A DNA stretch of 64,000 bases, from NCBI RefSeq assembly GCF_023718305.1, contig NZ_QEYO01000017.1, positions 31,033 through 95,032 on the forward strand, written 5' to 3'. Shown here piece by piece: positions 27,253 through 36,344 of this stretch. Numbering within the stretch: the first letter of the stretch is position 1; every line of letters begins with the position of its first letter. Position numbers and translations under genes: made by a program. Below the pieces are notes generated by a model. It was not told the origin of the DNA. It ran no database searches and saw nothing but the letters and a program-made list of their open reading frames with translations. The stretch is from Gramella sp. AN32 (GTDB lineage: Bacteria > Bacteroidota > Bacteroidia > Flavobacteriales > Flavobacteriaceae).

Positions 27253-28605
27253 ATGAAACTTCACTTTATCGCGATTGGTGGTAGTGCCATGCATAGTTTA
27301 GCTATTGCCCTAAAACAGAAAGGATATGAAATTACAGGAAGTGATGATATTATTTTTGAGCCTTCCAAATCGCGATTAAAAAATAATGGATTATTGCCTG
27401 ATGAAATTGGTTGGGATGAAACGAACATCCATCAAAATATCGATGCGATAATTTTAGGAATGCATGCGAAGGCAGATAATCCAGAACTTCTTAAAGCCGA
27501 AGAATTAGGTCTAAAAATTTTCTCTTATCCGGAATTCATCTTTGAACAGTCTAAGAACAAAACCCGTGTGGTCATTGGCGGTTCCCATGGTAAAACAACG
27601 ATAACCTCAATGATTTTGCATGTGATGAATTATCACCATAAAAATATAGATTATATGGTGGGTGCCTTGCTGGAGGGTTTAGATAATCCCGTACACCTTA
27701 CTACGGAAAATGATTTTATAGTGATTGAAGGGGATGAATATCTTTCCTCACCCATCGATCGTCGTCCAAAATTCCATCTATACCAACCAAATATTGCCCT
27801 TTTAAGCGGAATAGCCTGGGACCATATTAATGTATTTCCAACTTTTGAAAATTATGTAGAGCAGTTTAAAATTTTTATTGATTCGATCGTAAATGGGGGT
27901 ATTCTGGTATATAATGAAGAAGATCCCGAGGTAAAAAATCTAGCCGAAAATACTGAAAATCCCATTAGAAAACACCCCTATAAAACCCCGGATTATTTTG
28001 TGGATGCAAATCATACGATCCTGGAAACTGAAGAAGGTGATTTGCCTTTAGAGGTCTTCGGGAAGCATAATTTAAATAATCTGGCCGGGGCAAAATGGAT
28101 TTGCCAGCATATGGGGGTTGATGAAGCCGACTTTTATGAAGCAATTGCAAGTTTTAAAGGTGCCTCTAAAAGAATGGAGAAAATAGCAGAAAATAATGCC
28201 ACGGTTATTTTTAAAGATTTTGCGCACAGCCCTTCAAAAGTAAAGGCAAGTACTGCTGCCGCCAAGGAACAATATCCTAATAGAAAAGTGATCGCCTGTC
28301 TAGAATTGCATACCTATAGCAGTTTGAATACGGAATTTTTAAAGGAGTATAAAGGTACTTTAGATAAAGCTGATGAAGCCCTGGTTTTTTATTCTCCGGA
28401 AGCGGTCGAAATTAAAAAACTGGAAGAAGTAAGGGTGGATCAAATTCAAAATGCTTTCGGAAAACCAAACCTTCAGGTGTATAATAAACCCAAAGATTTT
28501 AAAAATGCACTATTTCAAAAGGACTTAAATAATTCAGTGTTATTGATGATGAGTAGTGGGAATTATGGGGGATTGGATCTTGAAGAGTTAAAAGGTTTAA
28601 TTTAA
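27253..28605 (+). CDS. mpl: UDP-N-acetylmuramate:L-alanyl-gamma-D-glutamyl-meso-diaminopimelate ligase (Mpl)
   Basis: Cell-wall recycling ligase that joins recovered tripeptide to UDP-MurNAc. 450 aa when started at ATG 27253 (MKLHFIAIGGSAMHSLAIAL), the family N-terminus; the frame open further upstream overlaps the TPR gene and is unrelated. Motifs: nucleotide-fold IGGSAMHSLA, ATP loop GGSHGKTT (109-116), IEGDEYLSSP, HNLNNLAGA and the Mur-type FKDFAHSPSKV. Mur ligase three-domain layout is complete. Cytoplasmic. Confidence 0.96.
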   Translation: MKLHFIAIGGSAMHSLAIALKQKGYEITGSDDIIFEPSKSRLKNNGLLPDEIGWDETNIHQNIDAIILGMHAKADNPELLKAEELGLKIFSYPEFIFEQSKNKTRVVIGGSHGKTTITSMILHVMNYHHKNIDYMVGALLEGLDNPVHLTTENDFIVIEGDEYLSSPIDRRPKFHLYQPNIALLSGIAWDHINVFPTFENYVEQFKIFIDSIVNGGILVYNEEDPEVKNLAENTENPIRKHPYKTPDYFVDANHTILETEEGDLPLEVFGKHNLNNLAGAKWICQHMGVDEADFYEAIASFKGASKRMEKIAENNATVIFKDFAHSPSKVKASTAAAKEQYPNRKVIACLELHTYSSLNTEFLKEYKGTLDKADEALVFYSPEAVEIKKLEEVRVDQIQNAFGKPNLQVYNKPKDFKNALFQKDLNNSVLLMMSSGNYGGLDLEELKGLI

Positions 28606-28654
28606 ATAAGCGTATTTCAGAATATTAGCTTTCAATGTGTATATTTATTTTACA

Positions 28655-29353
28655 ATGAGCATTGAAAAAGAAAATCTTAGTATTAAGAATTGGGCTGAAG
28701 ATGACCGGCCCAGAGAAAAACTACTTCAGAAAGGTAAACTTAGTCTTAGCGATTCAGAATTAATTGCCATCCTTATTGGCTCTGGCAGTAAAAATGAAAC
28801 TGCAGTTGAATTATCTAAAAGAATCCTCGCTTCCACACAAAATAACCTGAATGCGCTTGGTAAATTGTCTACCTCCCAGCTTTGTAACTTTAAAGGCATT
28901 GGCCCTGCAAAAGCTGTAGCGATTGTGGCGGCTTTAGAATTGGGAAGGCGCAGAAGGCTGGAGGAAGCAAAAGAACAAAAGAAAATTTCTTCCAGCAGTT
29001 CAATTTTTGAATTGATGCAACCCATTCTCGGTGAATTGCCGCATGAGGAGTTTTGGATCATTTATTTAAATAACAGCAATAAGGTTATTGAGCAGTATCA
29101 GGTTAGCAAAGGAGGGATCACCGGTACGTTGGTTGATGTTAGGATTACCCTGAAAAAAGCCCTGGAAATTGGTGCAGTTTCATTGATTTTGGTGCACAAT
29201 CATCCTTCCGGAAATCTATCAGCAAGCGAGGCAGATAAACAACTTACCAAGAAATTGAAAAATGCCGCGGAAAGTCTGGACATCAAAGTGCTGGATCATG
29301 TGATTGTAACTGAAAAATCTTACCTTAGCTTTGCCGATGAAGGTATGCTGTAA
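28655..29353 (+). CDS. radC: RadC/JAB-domain protein
   Basis: 232 aa from ATG 28655 (MSIEKENLSIKNWAEDDRPREKLL, the usual RadC start). An N-terminal helix-hairpin-helix (LCNFKGIGPAKAVAI, 77-91) is followed by a JAMM metal-binding fold with H181 and H183 in VHNHPSGNLSASEAD and D194. The name RadC reflects a historical link to DNA repair that has been questioned; the biochemical role is open. Located between mpl and the deacetylase-like gene, which follows 12 bases later. Confidence 0.95.
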   Translation: MSIEKENLSIKNWAEDDRPREKLLQKGKLSLSDSELIAILIGSGSKNETAVELSKRILASTQNNLNALGKLSTSQLCNFKGIGPAKAVAIVAALELGRRRRLEEAKEQKKISSSSSIFELMQPILGELPHEEFWIIYLNNSNKVIEQYQVSKGGITGTLVDVRITLKKALEIGAVSLILVHNHPSGNLSASEADKQLTKKLKNAAESLDIKVLDHVIVTEKSYLSFADEGML

Positions 29354-29365
29354 GCCAGATTTTGA

Positions 29366-30655
29366 ATGCTTTTAATATATACCCAAAAAGTAACTCCAAG
29401 GATCACCTATGTTTTTAAACATATTTGTACGCATATCCTGGAGATTCCCATAAAATTCACTTCTAAAATTGAAGAATTTATCGCTCATGAAGGCGCCAAA
29501 TTATCTTATGGAAAACAGGCCCTGGGACAGGAATTTTTTATTCAGAAAGTAGAATTGCTCATGGAGCAGGGATTTTCAGAATTAGAAATTAAAGTCCAGC
29601 CCTGGGAAGAAACTATTTGCTTTTTTCCGGTTGCAGAATCTAGCGACCTTCCATTTGATATTTTTGCAGCTTCTTTTTATTTATTAAGCCGCTACGAAGA
29701 ATACCTGCCTCATGTAAAAGATGGAGGAGGCAGATTCCCGGCCAGCGAAAGTCTGGGAATTCAGGAGAGTTTTTTACATAAACCTGTGGTAGATATCTGG
29801 GCACTTAAATTTAGGGATGTGCTCCGCGAGCGTTTTCCCAAGTTAAAGAAGTCCAGCAGAAAATATAAAGTGGGCACAATTATAACGGTTGAGCATACAT
29901 TTATTTATAAAAACAAGGGGGTCTTAAGATCTTTTATTGGCTTTAACCTAGATGTTTTAAAGCTGAATTTTACGAAAGCGGCCGATAGGCTGAAGGTTTG
30001 GACCAGAATGAAGAAAGATCCACATGATGTCTTTGAAATGCTCATTGAATTAATCAAACAACATAAGCTATATATGTTGTTTATGTTTCAACTCAGTGAT
30101 TTCTCCATACACGATCGTAATATTAGCCATAATCGTATTCCGCACCGGGCGATTATAAAATCGGTGGCAGATTATGCGCAGGTGGGGCTTTTAATGGGAT
30201 ATTATTCTATGGAAGACATTAAAATGCTGCGCAAGGAAAAGTTGCGGATGGAAGAAATTGTGCATAGTTCCCTGGAAAACTCCATGAATTCGAAATATGA
30301 TCAAAGATTGCCAGATCATTTTAATAATTTGATAGAATTGGAGATTTTGAACGATTATTCCATGGGATATCAAGACGTTATCGGTTTCAGGGCTGGGACA
30401 TGCACGCCATTTTTGTTTTATGATATTAATATGGAAGTTACCACCCCATTGAAATTGCATCCCTATGGTTTTAATTCTGAAGTTTTGAAAAACACTTCCA
30501 AGACGAAAGTTAAAGAAGATCTTCATCGTATTATCTCTGAAGTAAAAGAGGTAAAGGGTGTTTTAAAAGCCGTTTTTAAAAATCAGGATTTTTCAGTTTA
30601 CGGCGATCACCAAACCTATTATTCACTTTTAAAGGATTTGAATGAAATTGCATAA
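29366..30655 (+). CDS. Polysaccharide-deacetylase-like protein with lost catalytic motifs
   Basis: 429-aa protein with the layout of flavobacterial polysaccharide deacetylase family proteins: an N-terminal DUF7033-like domain (residues 1-150, with ASFYLLSRYEEYLP and HKPVVDIWA) and a C-terminal NodB-like half (GTIITVEHTFIYKNKGVLRSFIGF from 170; ISHNRIPHRAIIKSVADYAQVGLL; NDYSMGYQDVIGFRAGTCTPFLFYD). From memory of the family, the first motif is normally TxDVDNAY and the later one GIHPSF; here they read TVEHTFIY (174-181) and GLLMGYYS (274-281), so the catalytic Asp and the metal-binding His seem gone. It may be a pseudoenzyme. No signal peptide. Overlaps the next gene by 14 bases, same operon as radC. 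Confidence 0.82.
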   Translation: MLLIYTQKVTPRITYVFKHICTHILEIPIKFTSKIEEFIAHEGAKLSYGKQALGQEFFIQKVELLMEQGFSELEIKVQPWEETICFFPVAESSDLPFDIFAASFYLLSRYEEYLPHVKDGGGRFPASESLGIQESFLHKPVVDIWALKFRDVLRERFPKLKKSSRKYKVGTIITVEHTFIYKNKGVLRSFIGFNLDVLKLNFTKAADRLKVWTRMKKDPHDVFEMLIELIKQHKLYMLFMFQLSDFSIHDRNISHNRIPHRAIIKSVADYAQVGLLMGYYSMEDIKMLRKEKLRMEEIVHSSLENSMNSKYDQRLPDHFNNLIELEILNDYSMGYQDVIGFRAGTCTPFLFYDINMEVTTPLKLHPYGFNSEVLKNTSKTKVKEDLHRIISEVKEVKGVLKAVFKNQDFSVYGDHQTYYSLLKDLNEIA

Positions 30656-31331
30656 TATTAAGCATGTATACTTTGACCTTGATCATACTTTATGGGACTT
30701 TGAACGTAATTCTGAACTCGCCTTTGCTGAAGTTTTTAAAAAGCAAAATTTAGGATTGCAATTAGCCGATTTTTTAAAAGTGTACCAGCCAATTAATTTC
30801 AAATACTGGGAATTATATCGAAACAATGAAGTTTCCTCAGAAGATTTGCGTTATGGGAGATTAAAAGAAAGTTTTGAGTCCCTTGAATTCACTGTTGAAG
30901 ACGCATTAGTCACTATGATGGCTGAGGATTATATTGAATTTCTCCCAAAGAACAATCATTTGCTCCAGGATACCATAATTGTCCTGGATATTTTGAAAGA
31001 GAAATACGATTTGCACATTATTACCAATGGTTTTGAAGAAGTTCAGCATAAAAAAATGAAAGGTGCCGGTATTTCTCATTATTTCAAAACCATTACCACT
31101 TCAGAAGAAGCTGGGGTAAAAAAACCGCATTCAGGAATCTTTGAAAAAGCATTAGGAAAAACGACCGCAATTGCTGAAAATTCTGTGATGATAGGAGATA
31201 ATCTGGAAGCAGATGTTTTGGGAGCGGTAGATTTTGGGATGTTTGCCGTCTATCTTGATCCGGTAATTCAAAAGACTCAAAATCAATACATTCAAATTCA
31301 AAAGTTAAAAGAACTTCTAAATTATTTATAA
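30642..31331 (+). CDS. HAD-family hydrolase, YjjG-type noncanonical pyrimidine nucleotidase
   Basis: Cytoplasmic phosphatase of 229 aa. HAD motifs: I FDLDHTLWDF with D12/D14, II IITNGFEEVQ, III the lysine in GVKKPHSGIFEKAL, IV MIGDNLEADVLGA. The FDLDHTLWDF and NSELAFAEVF forms and the helical cap match YjjG, a nucleotidase that hydrolyses damaged or modified pyrimidine nucleotides. Start ATG 30642 overlaps the preceding gene's end by 14 bases, indicating coupling. Confidence 0.92.
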   Translation: MKLHNIKHVYFDLDHTLWDFERNSELAFAEVFKKQNLGLQLADFLKVYQPINFKYWELYRNNEVSSEDLRYGRLKESFESLEFTVEDALVTMMAEDYIEFLPKNNHLLQDTIIVLDILKEKYDLHIITNGFEEVQHKKMKGAGISHYFKTITTSEEAGVKKPHSGIFEKALGKTTAIAENSVMIGDNLEADVLGAVDFGMFAVYLDPVIQKTQNQYIQIQKLKELLNYL

Positions 31332-31346
31332 TACTAAAGATTAGGT

Positions 31347-31354
31347 ATTTTCGT
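31347..31354 (+). promoter_or_regulatory. -7-like box before the lipoprotein gene
   Basis: TATTTTCG, one mismatch from TAnnTTTG, 22 bases before the TTG start at 31376; supports that start. Motif match only. Confidence 0.3.
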
Positions 31355-31375
31355 TTATTAAGTAAGCCTCACACT

Positions 31376-31924
31376 TTGAAATTGAAAACGCTCCAGATAT
31401 TCCTTACATTGATAGTGTTTTGCACGCTGTTTTCTTCCTGTTTCAAGGATGTGGATTTCAGTGAAGCAGAAAATATTCAACTCACTCCAGACCTTAAAGT
31501 GAGTATTATTGAATATCAATTAAACGAAATTGATTTCACCGATTCTGAAACAGGAATTTTCACGCCTGTAATTCACGACACCATTAGGTTGGAATATCTT
31601 GATGACAGTTATGTTCAGGATGGTTTAATGTATGCTGAATTTAGATTTAAGCATGAAAATACCTTCAGTTTTCCCATCGGCAGCAAGATTATTTTTTTGA
31701 GTGAAGAAAATAATTCTCAATTCCAGGTAAATTATACAATCCCGGCAGGTAGCGATGTCAATCCCGGAATTATAGATACTTTGCATATTATGGAGGGTGA
31801 AGAAATAAAGAAAGTGAGAAGATCTATTAATATGGCGATTGAATTACAAATACTGGAGGAACCAAAGAGTCTCGAAGGAGAATTGGATTTTTCTTCCAGA
31901 GGTTTGTACAGGTTTGAATTTTAA
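31376..31924 (+). CDS. Predicted lipoprotein of unknown function, TTG start
   Basis: 182-aa protein. The N-terminus KLKTLQIFLTLIVFCTLFSSC is a lipoprotein signal peptide with lipobox FSSC (Cys near residue 22). Only TTG codons (31376 or 31382) can start the signal peptide; no upstream ATG is in frame. The rest is beta-rich with no recognised domain. The next gene, a DUF5723 outer-membrane-type protein, starts one base after its stop, so the two likely act at the same envelope site. Confidence 0.75.
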   Translation: MKLKTLQIFLTLIVFCTLFSSCFKDVDFSEAENIQLTPDLKVSIIEYQLNEIDFTDSETGIFTPVIHDTIRLEYLDDSYVQDGLMYAEFRFKHENTFSFPIGSKIIFLSEENNSQFQVNYTIPAGSDVNPGIIDTLHIMEGEEIKKVRRSINMAIELQILEEPKSLEGELDFSSRGLYRFEF

Positions 31925-31925
31925 T

Positions 31926-33335
31926 ATGCGGCGAACTCATCTGCTTCTATTCTTCTTTTTGGGGTTGTTTTGCCATAGTCAAAATAAACCTTTGCTTTAT
32001 AATGTAGATGATCTATCCCAAAGTTTACTTCAAAATCCAGGAACCAATATTGACTTTGTAAAGCATTTTGGAATTCCTTTCTTTTCCCAAATACATGTTG
32101 GAGTAGGATCCACGGGAGTGACCGCATATGATATTTTTAGTGATGATGGCAGGAATATAAATAACAAGGTGAGGGAGGTTATGAATAGCATCACCGCCAA
32201 TGATTTCGTAGCCGTCAATGAGCAACTGGAAATTTTGACCCTCGGCTGGAAAGTGGGGCAAAGAGGTTATTTTTCCGGAGGGATTTATCAGGAATTTGAT
32301 GCTTTTGCCTATTTCCCTAAAGATCCGGCTGTTCTTGCATTTGAAGGGAATAACGATTATATAGGCCAGAATTTCGATTTTTCTGATGTTAGTTTTACCG
32401 GGGAAATGCTTACCGTTTATCATATTGGGTTTAATTACAAATTTAATGATGAGCTTACGTTAGGAGCCAGACTTAAAGGCTATAGTGGAATTTTTAATGT
32501 GGAAAGTATCGATAACACCGGTGTTTTTAGAACAGATCGTACTCCCAACGGGGATAATTTTTTTAGGCATAGCCTGGAAGATTTAAACGTGACGGTGAAT
32601 ACCTCCGGCTATGCTTCGTTGAATGATGATGGCGGAATGACGGTAGATCAGGCAGCAAAGGAACTTTTAAGCAGGTCTTTTTTCGGGCAGAATGTTGGGG
32701 TGGGAATAGATTTTGGGTTTAATTATAAAATGACAGATCAATTTTCTGTAAATGGTTCTTTTCAGGATCTTGGTGTTGTTTACCATGTAAAGGACGTAGA
32801 GAATTACAGTTATTTTGGAAGTTATGCAACCGACGGACTTGAACCGCTCTTCCCGGAGCTTGATGATGATGAAGAAACAATACCCTATTGGGATGTTTTT
32901 GAAGAACAATTAGATGCCAATTTACGGGATGAAACCTATGCTAATAATTATAAATACTGGCGTCCTTTAAAATTCAATGCCGGGTTTGAATTTGGTACCG
33001 GAATGGCATTATTGCCCTGTGATCCTCTGGTAGATGTTAAACCCCGTTTTTTGAATTTGTTCGGAATGTTGGTTTCTGGAGTGAAAAGACCGCGCGGATT
33101 CACCTATGGAGTTACCGCGTATTGGGATCGTAAATTAAATGATAATTTTCGTTTTCGGCTCGCCTATGGCGCCGATAATTTTACGCAAACAAAAATTGGG
33201 GTCATGGGCTCGGTAAGAATGAGCAATTTCAATATTTATATGGCGGCAAATGATCTTATAGGATTTACAAATCTGGCAAAGGCAAACAGTGCATCGCTGC
33301 AATTAGGCCTTCAGTTTATATTTAAAGAGCTTTAA
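31926..33335 (+). CDS. DUF5723 family outer-membrane beta-barrel protein
   Basis: 469 aa from ATG 31926 with a signal peptide (RRTHLLLFFFLGLFCHSQ). The sequence is a run of alternating amphipathic strands ending in a strand with SASLQLGLQFIF, typical of outer-membrane barrels, and has the family-like start NPGTNIDFVKHFGIPFFSQIHVGVGSTGVTAYDIF. I match it to DUF5723, a Bacteroidetes family of unknown role. An upstream extension of the frame to 31839 overlaps the lipoprotein gene and is not credible. In one transcript with the lipoprotein. Confidence 0.85.
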   Translation: MRRTHLLLFFFLGLFCHSQNKPLLYNVDDLSQSLLQNPGTNIDFVKHFGIPFFSQIHVGVGSTGVTAYDIFSDDGRNINNKVREVMNSITANDFVAVNEQLEILTLGWKVGQRGYFSGGIYQEFDAFAYFPKDPAVLAFEGNNDYIGQNFDFSDVSFTGEMLTVYHIGFNYKFNDELTLGARLKGYSGIFNVESIDNTGVFRTDRTPNGDNFFRHSLEDLNVTVNTSGYASLNDDGGMTVDQAAKELLSRSFFGQNVGVGIDFGFNYKMTDQFSVNGSFQDLGVVYHVKDVENYSYFGSYATDGLEPLFPELDDDEETIPYWDVFEEQLDANLRDETYANNYKYWRPLKFNAGFEFGTGMALLPCDPLVDVKPRFLNLFGMLVSGVKRPRGFTYGVTAYWDRKLNDNFRFRLAYGADNFTQTKIGVMGSVRMSNFNIYMAANDLIGFTNLAKANSASLQLGLQFIFKEL

Positions 33336-33373
33336 TTTCACTAAATTCAATATCTATTCAAATTTTTTAGTCC

Positions 33374-34216
33374 ATGAAAAAGATCCTTTTCTTCTTAATT
33401 TTATTAAACGCACCTTTTGTATTTGCCCAACAACTAAATGATTATAAATACATCATTATTCCGGAAACTTTCGATTTTACTGATGGGGTTGATCAATATC
33501 GTTTGAACTCTATTTCGAAATATATGTTTGAGGAGGCTGGTTTTCAAACTTTAATGAAGGATTCGGTAAAACCGAAAGATTACCAGATGGATAATTGTTT
33601 GGGATTGGAATTGAAACCACAGAATAATTCTGGAATGTTCAGTACCAAATTAGTTTTTCAACTAATAGATTGTAATAATAAAGTGGTTTATGAAACCATA
33701 GAAGGGAAAAGTAAAGCAAAAGACTACCAGGTTGCATACCAGGAAGCTTTACGAACTTCATTAAGTGAGCTTAAGGATCTGGATTATAAGTATTCCGAAA
33801 AAACTGAAATTAGTGATATCGCAGTTAAAACATACGAAGAAAAGTCAGCTTCAGTTGCTATAAAAGATGACGCAGATCAAGAGGAATTGCCGCAGCAGGT
33901 GGTAGTATCAAGCTTTCCAAAAGTGGTTTCGGAAGAAGTGAGCAATGAAAATGAAAAATCTGTTGCATCAATTTCTAAAAATTCAACCGGGAAATATTTT
34001 CTGGAGGAGATTGAAAATGGAAAGGGATTATTTCAGCAAAACCTTACTGAGCCTTTAGCTATATTATACCCTACAGAAAAAGCAGGCGTATTTATTTATT
34101 TTTCGCTGGTACGACAAGGTGTTGCCTATAAACAGGACAGTAATTTAATTATGGAATATTTTGACCGGCAAACGGGTACAGTTAAAAAGTCAGTTTTCGC
34201 TTTGCAGGATCAATAG
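33374..34216 (+). CDS. Secreted protein of unknown function
   Basis: 280 aa with a signal peptide (KKILFFLILLNAPFVFAQ). The N-terminal half (LNDYKYIIIPETFDFTDGVDQYRLNSISKYMFEEAGFQT) resembles a conserved flavobacterial hypothetical family in which a short alpha/beta domain is followed by a low-complexity linker (residues about 150-205, Glu/Ser/Val rich) and a beta-strand C-terminus. I do not recognise a function. It ends convergently with rarA, overlapping it by 7 bases. Confidence 0.75.
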   Translation: MKKILFFLILLNAPFVFAQQLNDYKYIIIPETFDFTDGVDQYRLNSISKYMFEEAGFQTLMKDSVKPKDYQMDNCLGLELKPQNNSGMFSTKLVFQLIDCNNKVVYETIEGKSKAKDYQVAYQEALRTSLSELKDLDYKYSEKTEISDIAVKTYEEKSASVAIKDDADQEELPQQVVVSSFPKVVSEEVSNENEKSVASISKNSTGKYFLEEIENGKGLFQQNLTEPLAILYPTEKAGVFIYFSLVRQGVAYKQDSNLIMEYFDRQTGTVKKSVFALQDQ

Positions 34217-35484
34217 CCGTATTTAGTTTTCCAACGTTTTCGAAGGAATTCACGTTGTGCATTTTCCCTTTGATTATTTCCGGGATTGTATAAGGTTGTG
34301 TTCTTGATCTCTTCCGGCATAAATTCTGCTGCCACAAAATTATTTTCATAATTGTGGGCATAACGGTAATTATCACCATAGCCCAGATCTTTCATTAGCT
34401 TAGTGGGTGCATTTCTAATGGGAAGTGGAACAGATAGATCCCCGGTTTTTTTTACCAGATCCATAGCCTGATTAATTGCCTGGTAAGCCGCATTGCTTTT
34501 TGGCGAGGTGGCAAGGTACGTGACACACTGGCTTAGAATTATTCTCGCTTCGGGATAACCAATAGTAGTAACCGCCTGGAAGCTATTATTGGCAATAACC
34601 AGCGCTGTTGGATTCGCATTCCCTATGTCTTCACTCGCTAGAATGAGCAATCTTCGCGCGATGAATTTTATGTCTTCTCCACCTTCAATCATTCGCGCCA
34701 GCCAATAGACCGCGGCATTAGGATCGCTCCCTCTTATCGATTTAATAAAAGCCGAAACAATATCGTAGTGCTGTTCGCCAGTTTTGTCATACAAAACTGT
34801 GTTTTGCTGAACTTTCGAAAAAACCAGATCGTTGGTGATTTTGGTATTTTTCTTTTCAGAAGTGACCACGAGTTCAAAAATATTCAGGAGTTTACGCGCA
34901 TCACCACCGCTTAACCTAAGAAGGGCTTCAGTTTCTACTAATTTTACCTCTTTTTCAGCAATGATCCGGTCTTCTTTCATGGCCCTTTTCAGGAGATCAA
35001 TCAAATCATCTTTACGGAATGGTTTTAAAACATAAACCTGACACCTTGATAGCAAAGCTGAAATTACTTCAAAACTTGGATTTTCAGTAGTAGCGCCAAT
35101 CAAAGTAATCCAACCCTTTTCCACCGCTCCTAATAGAGAATCCTGCTGACTCTTACTAAACCGATGAATTTCGTCAATAAAAAGGATAGGGTTTTTTGTG
35201 GTAAAAAGACCTTCGCTTTTCTTGGCTTTTTCGATGACTTCCCGTACATCTTTTACACCGCTGCTAATGGCGCTCAAAGTAAAGAAGGGTCTGTCAGATT
35301 CATTGGCAATAATATTTGCCAGAGTGGTCTTTCCAACGCCTGGAGGGCCCCAAAAGATCATCGACGGAATAATTCCCTGTTTAATTTGATTTCTTAATGC
35401 TCCATTCTCACCCACTAAGTGCTGCTGACTTAAATAGTCATCCAGTGTTTTGGGTCTCAATCTTTCCGCGAGGGGTTGGTTCAT
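34210..35484 (-). CDS. rarA: Replication-associated recombination protein A (RarA/MgsA) AAA ATPase
   Basis: Clamp-loader-related ATPase acting at stalled forks. 424 aa: Walker A GPPGVGKT (46-53), Walker B ILFIDEIHRF, sensor 1 IGATTENPSFEV, and arginine finger in LLSRCQVY, then the MgsA tetramerisation domain with RGSDPNAAVYWLARMI and C-terminal PEARIILSQCVTYLA. Cytoplasmic. ATG at 35484. Its 3' end overlaps the convergent secreted-protein gene by 7 bases. Confidence 0.97.
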   Translation of the reverse strand: MNQPLAERLRPKTLDDYLSQQHLVGENGALRNQIKQGIIPSMIFWGPPGVGKTTLANIIANESDRPFFTLSAISSGVKDVREVIEKAKKSEGLFTTKNPILFIDEIHRFSKSQQDSLLGAVEKGWITLIGATTENPSFEVISALLSRCQVYVLKPFRKDDLIDLLKRAMKEDRIIAEKEVKLVETEALLRLSGGDARKLLNIFELVVTSEKKNTKITNDLVFSKVQQNTVLYDKTGEQHYDIVSAFIKSIRGSDPNAAVYWLARMIEGGEDIKFIARRLLILASEDIGNANPTALVIANNSFQAVTTIGYPEARIILSQCVTYLATSPKSNAAYQAINQAMDLVKKTGDLSVPLPIRNAPTKLMKDLGYGDNYRYAHNYENNFVAAEFMPEEIKNTTLYNPGNNQRENAQREFLRKRWKTKYGY

Positions 35485-35558
35485 AATAATAGCTGCCAGT
35501 TTTACACCAAATTTAGTTTGGGCGTTTTTTTGTAATATTAGTTAAAATTGAAGAAAAT

Positions 35559-36344
35559 TTGAAAGCTTCCACACCTTTTGTTTTTACCAGCAGCACCATT
35601 GGGTTTCCTTTGCTGTTTATATTGCTTATTTGGATCGTTTTCTGGGCGGAAGTGAAATTTGGAATTCGGTTGAGTTCATACGGAGTCCGGCCGGGTGAAA
35701 TTGTGGGTTTAAGAGGCATCTTATTTTCCCCTTTTATACATTCAGATATCAAACATTTATTTAATAATACCATCCCGCTTTTTATCTTATCACTCGCGCT
35801 CTTCTATTTTTATAGACAAATTAGTTGGAAAGTCTTATTAATTGGGATGTTCACCACCGGTTTGCTAACCTGGCTAATTGGGAGGGAGGCAAACCATATT
35901 GGGGCCAGTGGAATTATTTATTTACTTGCTTCATTTTTATTCTTTAAAGGCATCTTTTCCAAATACTATCGTCTGGTAGCGCTTTCTTTAATCGTAGTTT
36001 TTTTATATGGAGGATTAATCTGGTATGTCACGCCAATGGATCCTGACATTTCCTGGGAAGGCCATCTTTCCGGATTATTAAGTGGTCTGGGATTGGCGTT
36101 AGTGTACAGAAATAAATTTTATGTAGCCCCAAAATTTGAATGGGAACAACCGGAATATAATGCGGAAGATGACCTATTTATGAAACACTTTGACGAAAAT
36201 GGTAATTTTATTGAATCCCCCCAGCCCCCAAAGGGGGAGAAGGAAGCTCTCCTGCCCACTAAGGGCGAGAAGTTGCCCGAACCTGAAGAACGTAGCGATG
36301 AGATTGGCTATAACTATATTTATAAGGAGGATAAGGAAAAGTAG
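35559..36344 (+). CDS. Rhomboid family intramembrane serine protease with repeat-derived tail
   Basis: 261 aa, six hydrophobic segments. Catalytic serine in HIGASGIIYLLAS (GxSG) and catalytic histidine in WEGHLSGLLSGLG, plus the HSDIKHLFNN loop 1 motif, establish an active rhomboid. It cleaves transmembrane substrates. The only suitable start is TTG at 35559; no upstream ATG is in frame. The cytosolic tail after about residue 218 (ESPQPPKGEKEALLPTKGEK) is encoded by a GC-rich palindromic repeat (36217 onwards) and is unlikely to be ancestral. Divergent from rarA, 74 bases apart. Confidence 0.9.
   Translation: MKASTPFVFTSSTIGFPLLFILLIWIVFWAEVKFGIRLSSYGVRPGEIVGLRGILFSPFIHSDIKHLFNNTIPLFILSLALFYFYRQISWKVLLIGMFTTGLLTWLIGREANHIGASGIIYLLASFLFFKGIFSKYYRLVALSLIVVFLYGGLIWYVTPMDPDISWEGHLSGLLSGLGLALVYRNKFYVAPKFEWEQPEYNAEDDLFMKHFDENGNFIESPQPPKGEKEALLPTKGEKLPEPEERSDEIGYNYIYKEDKEK

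Noticed and set aside
32025..32423. 132-codon minus-strand ORF in the DUF5723 gene
   Set aside because: Antisense shadow; no start context or conserved features.
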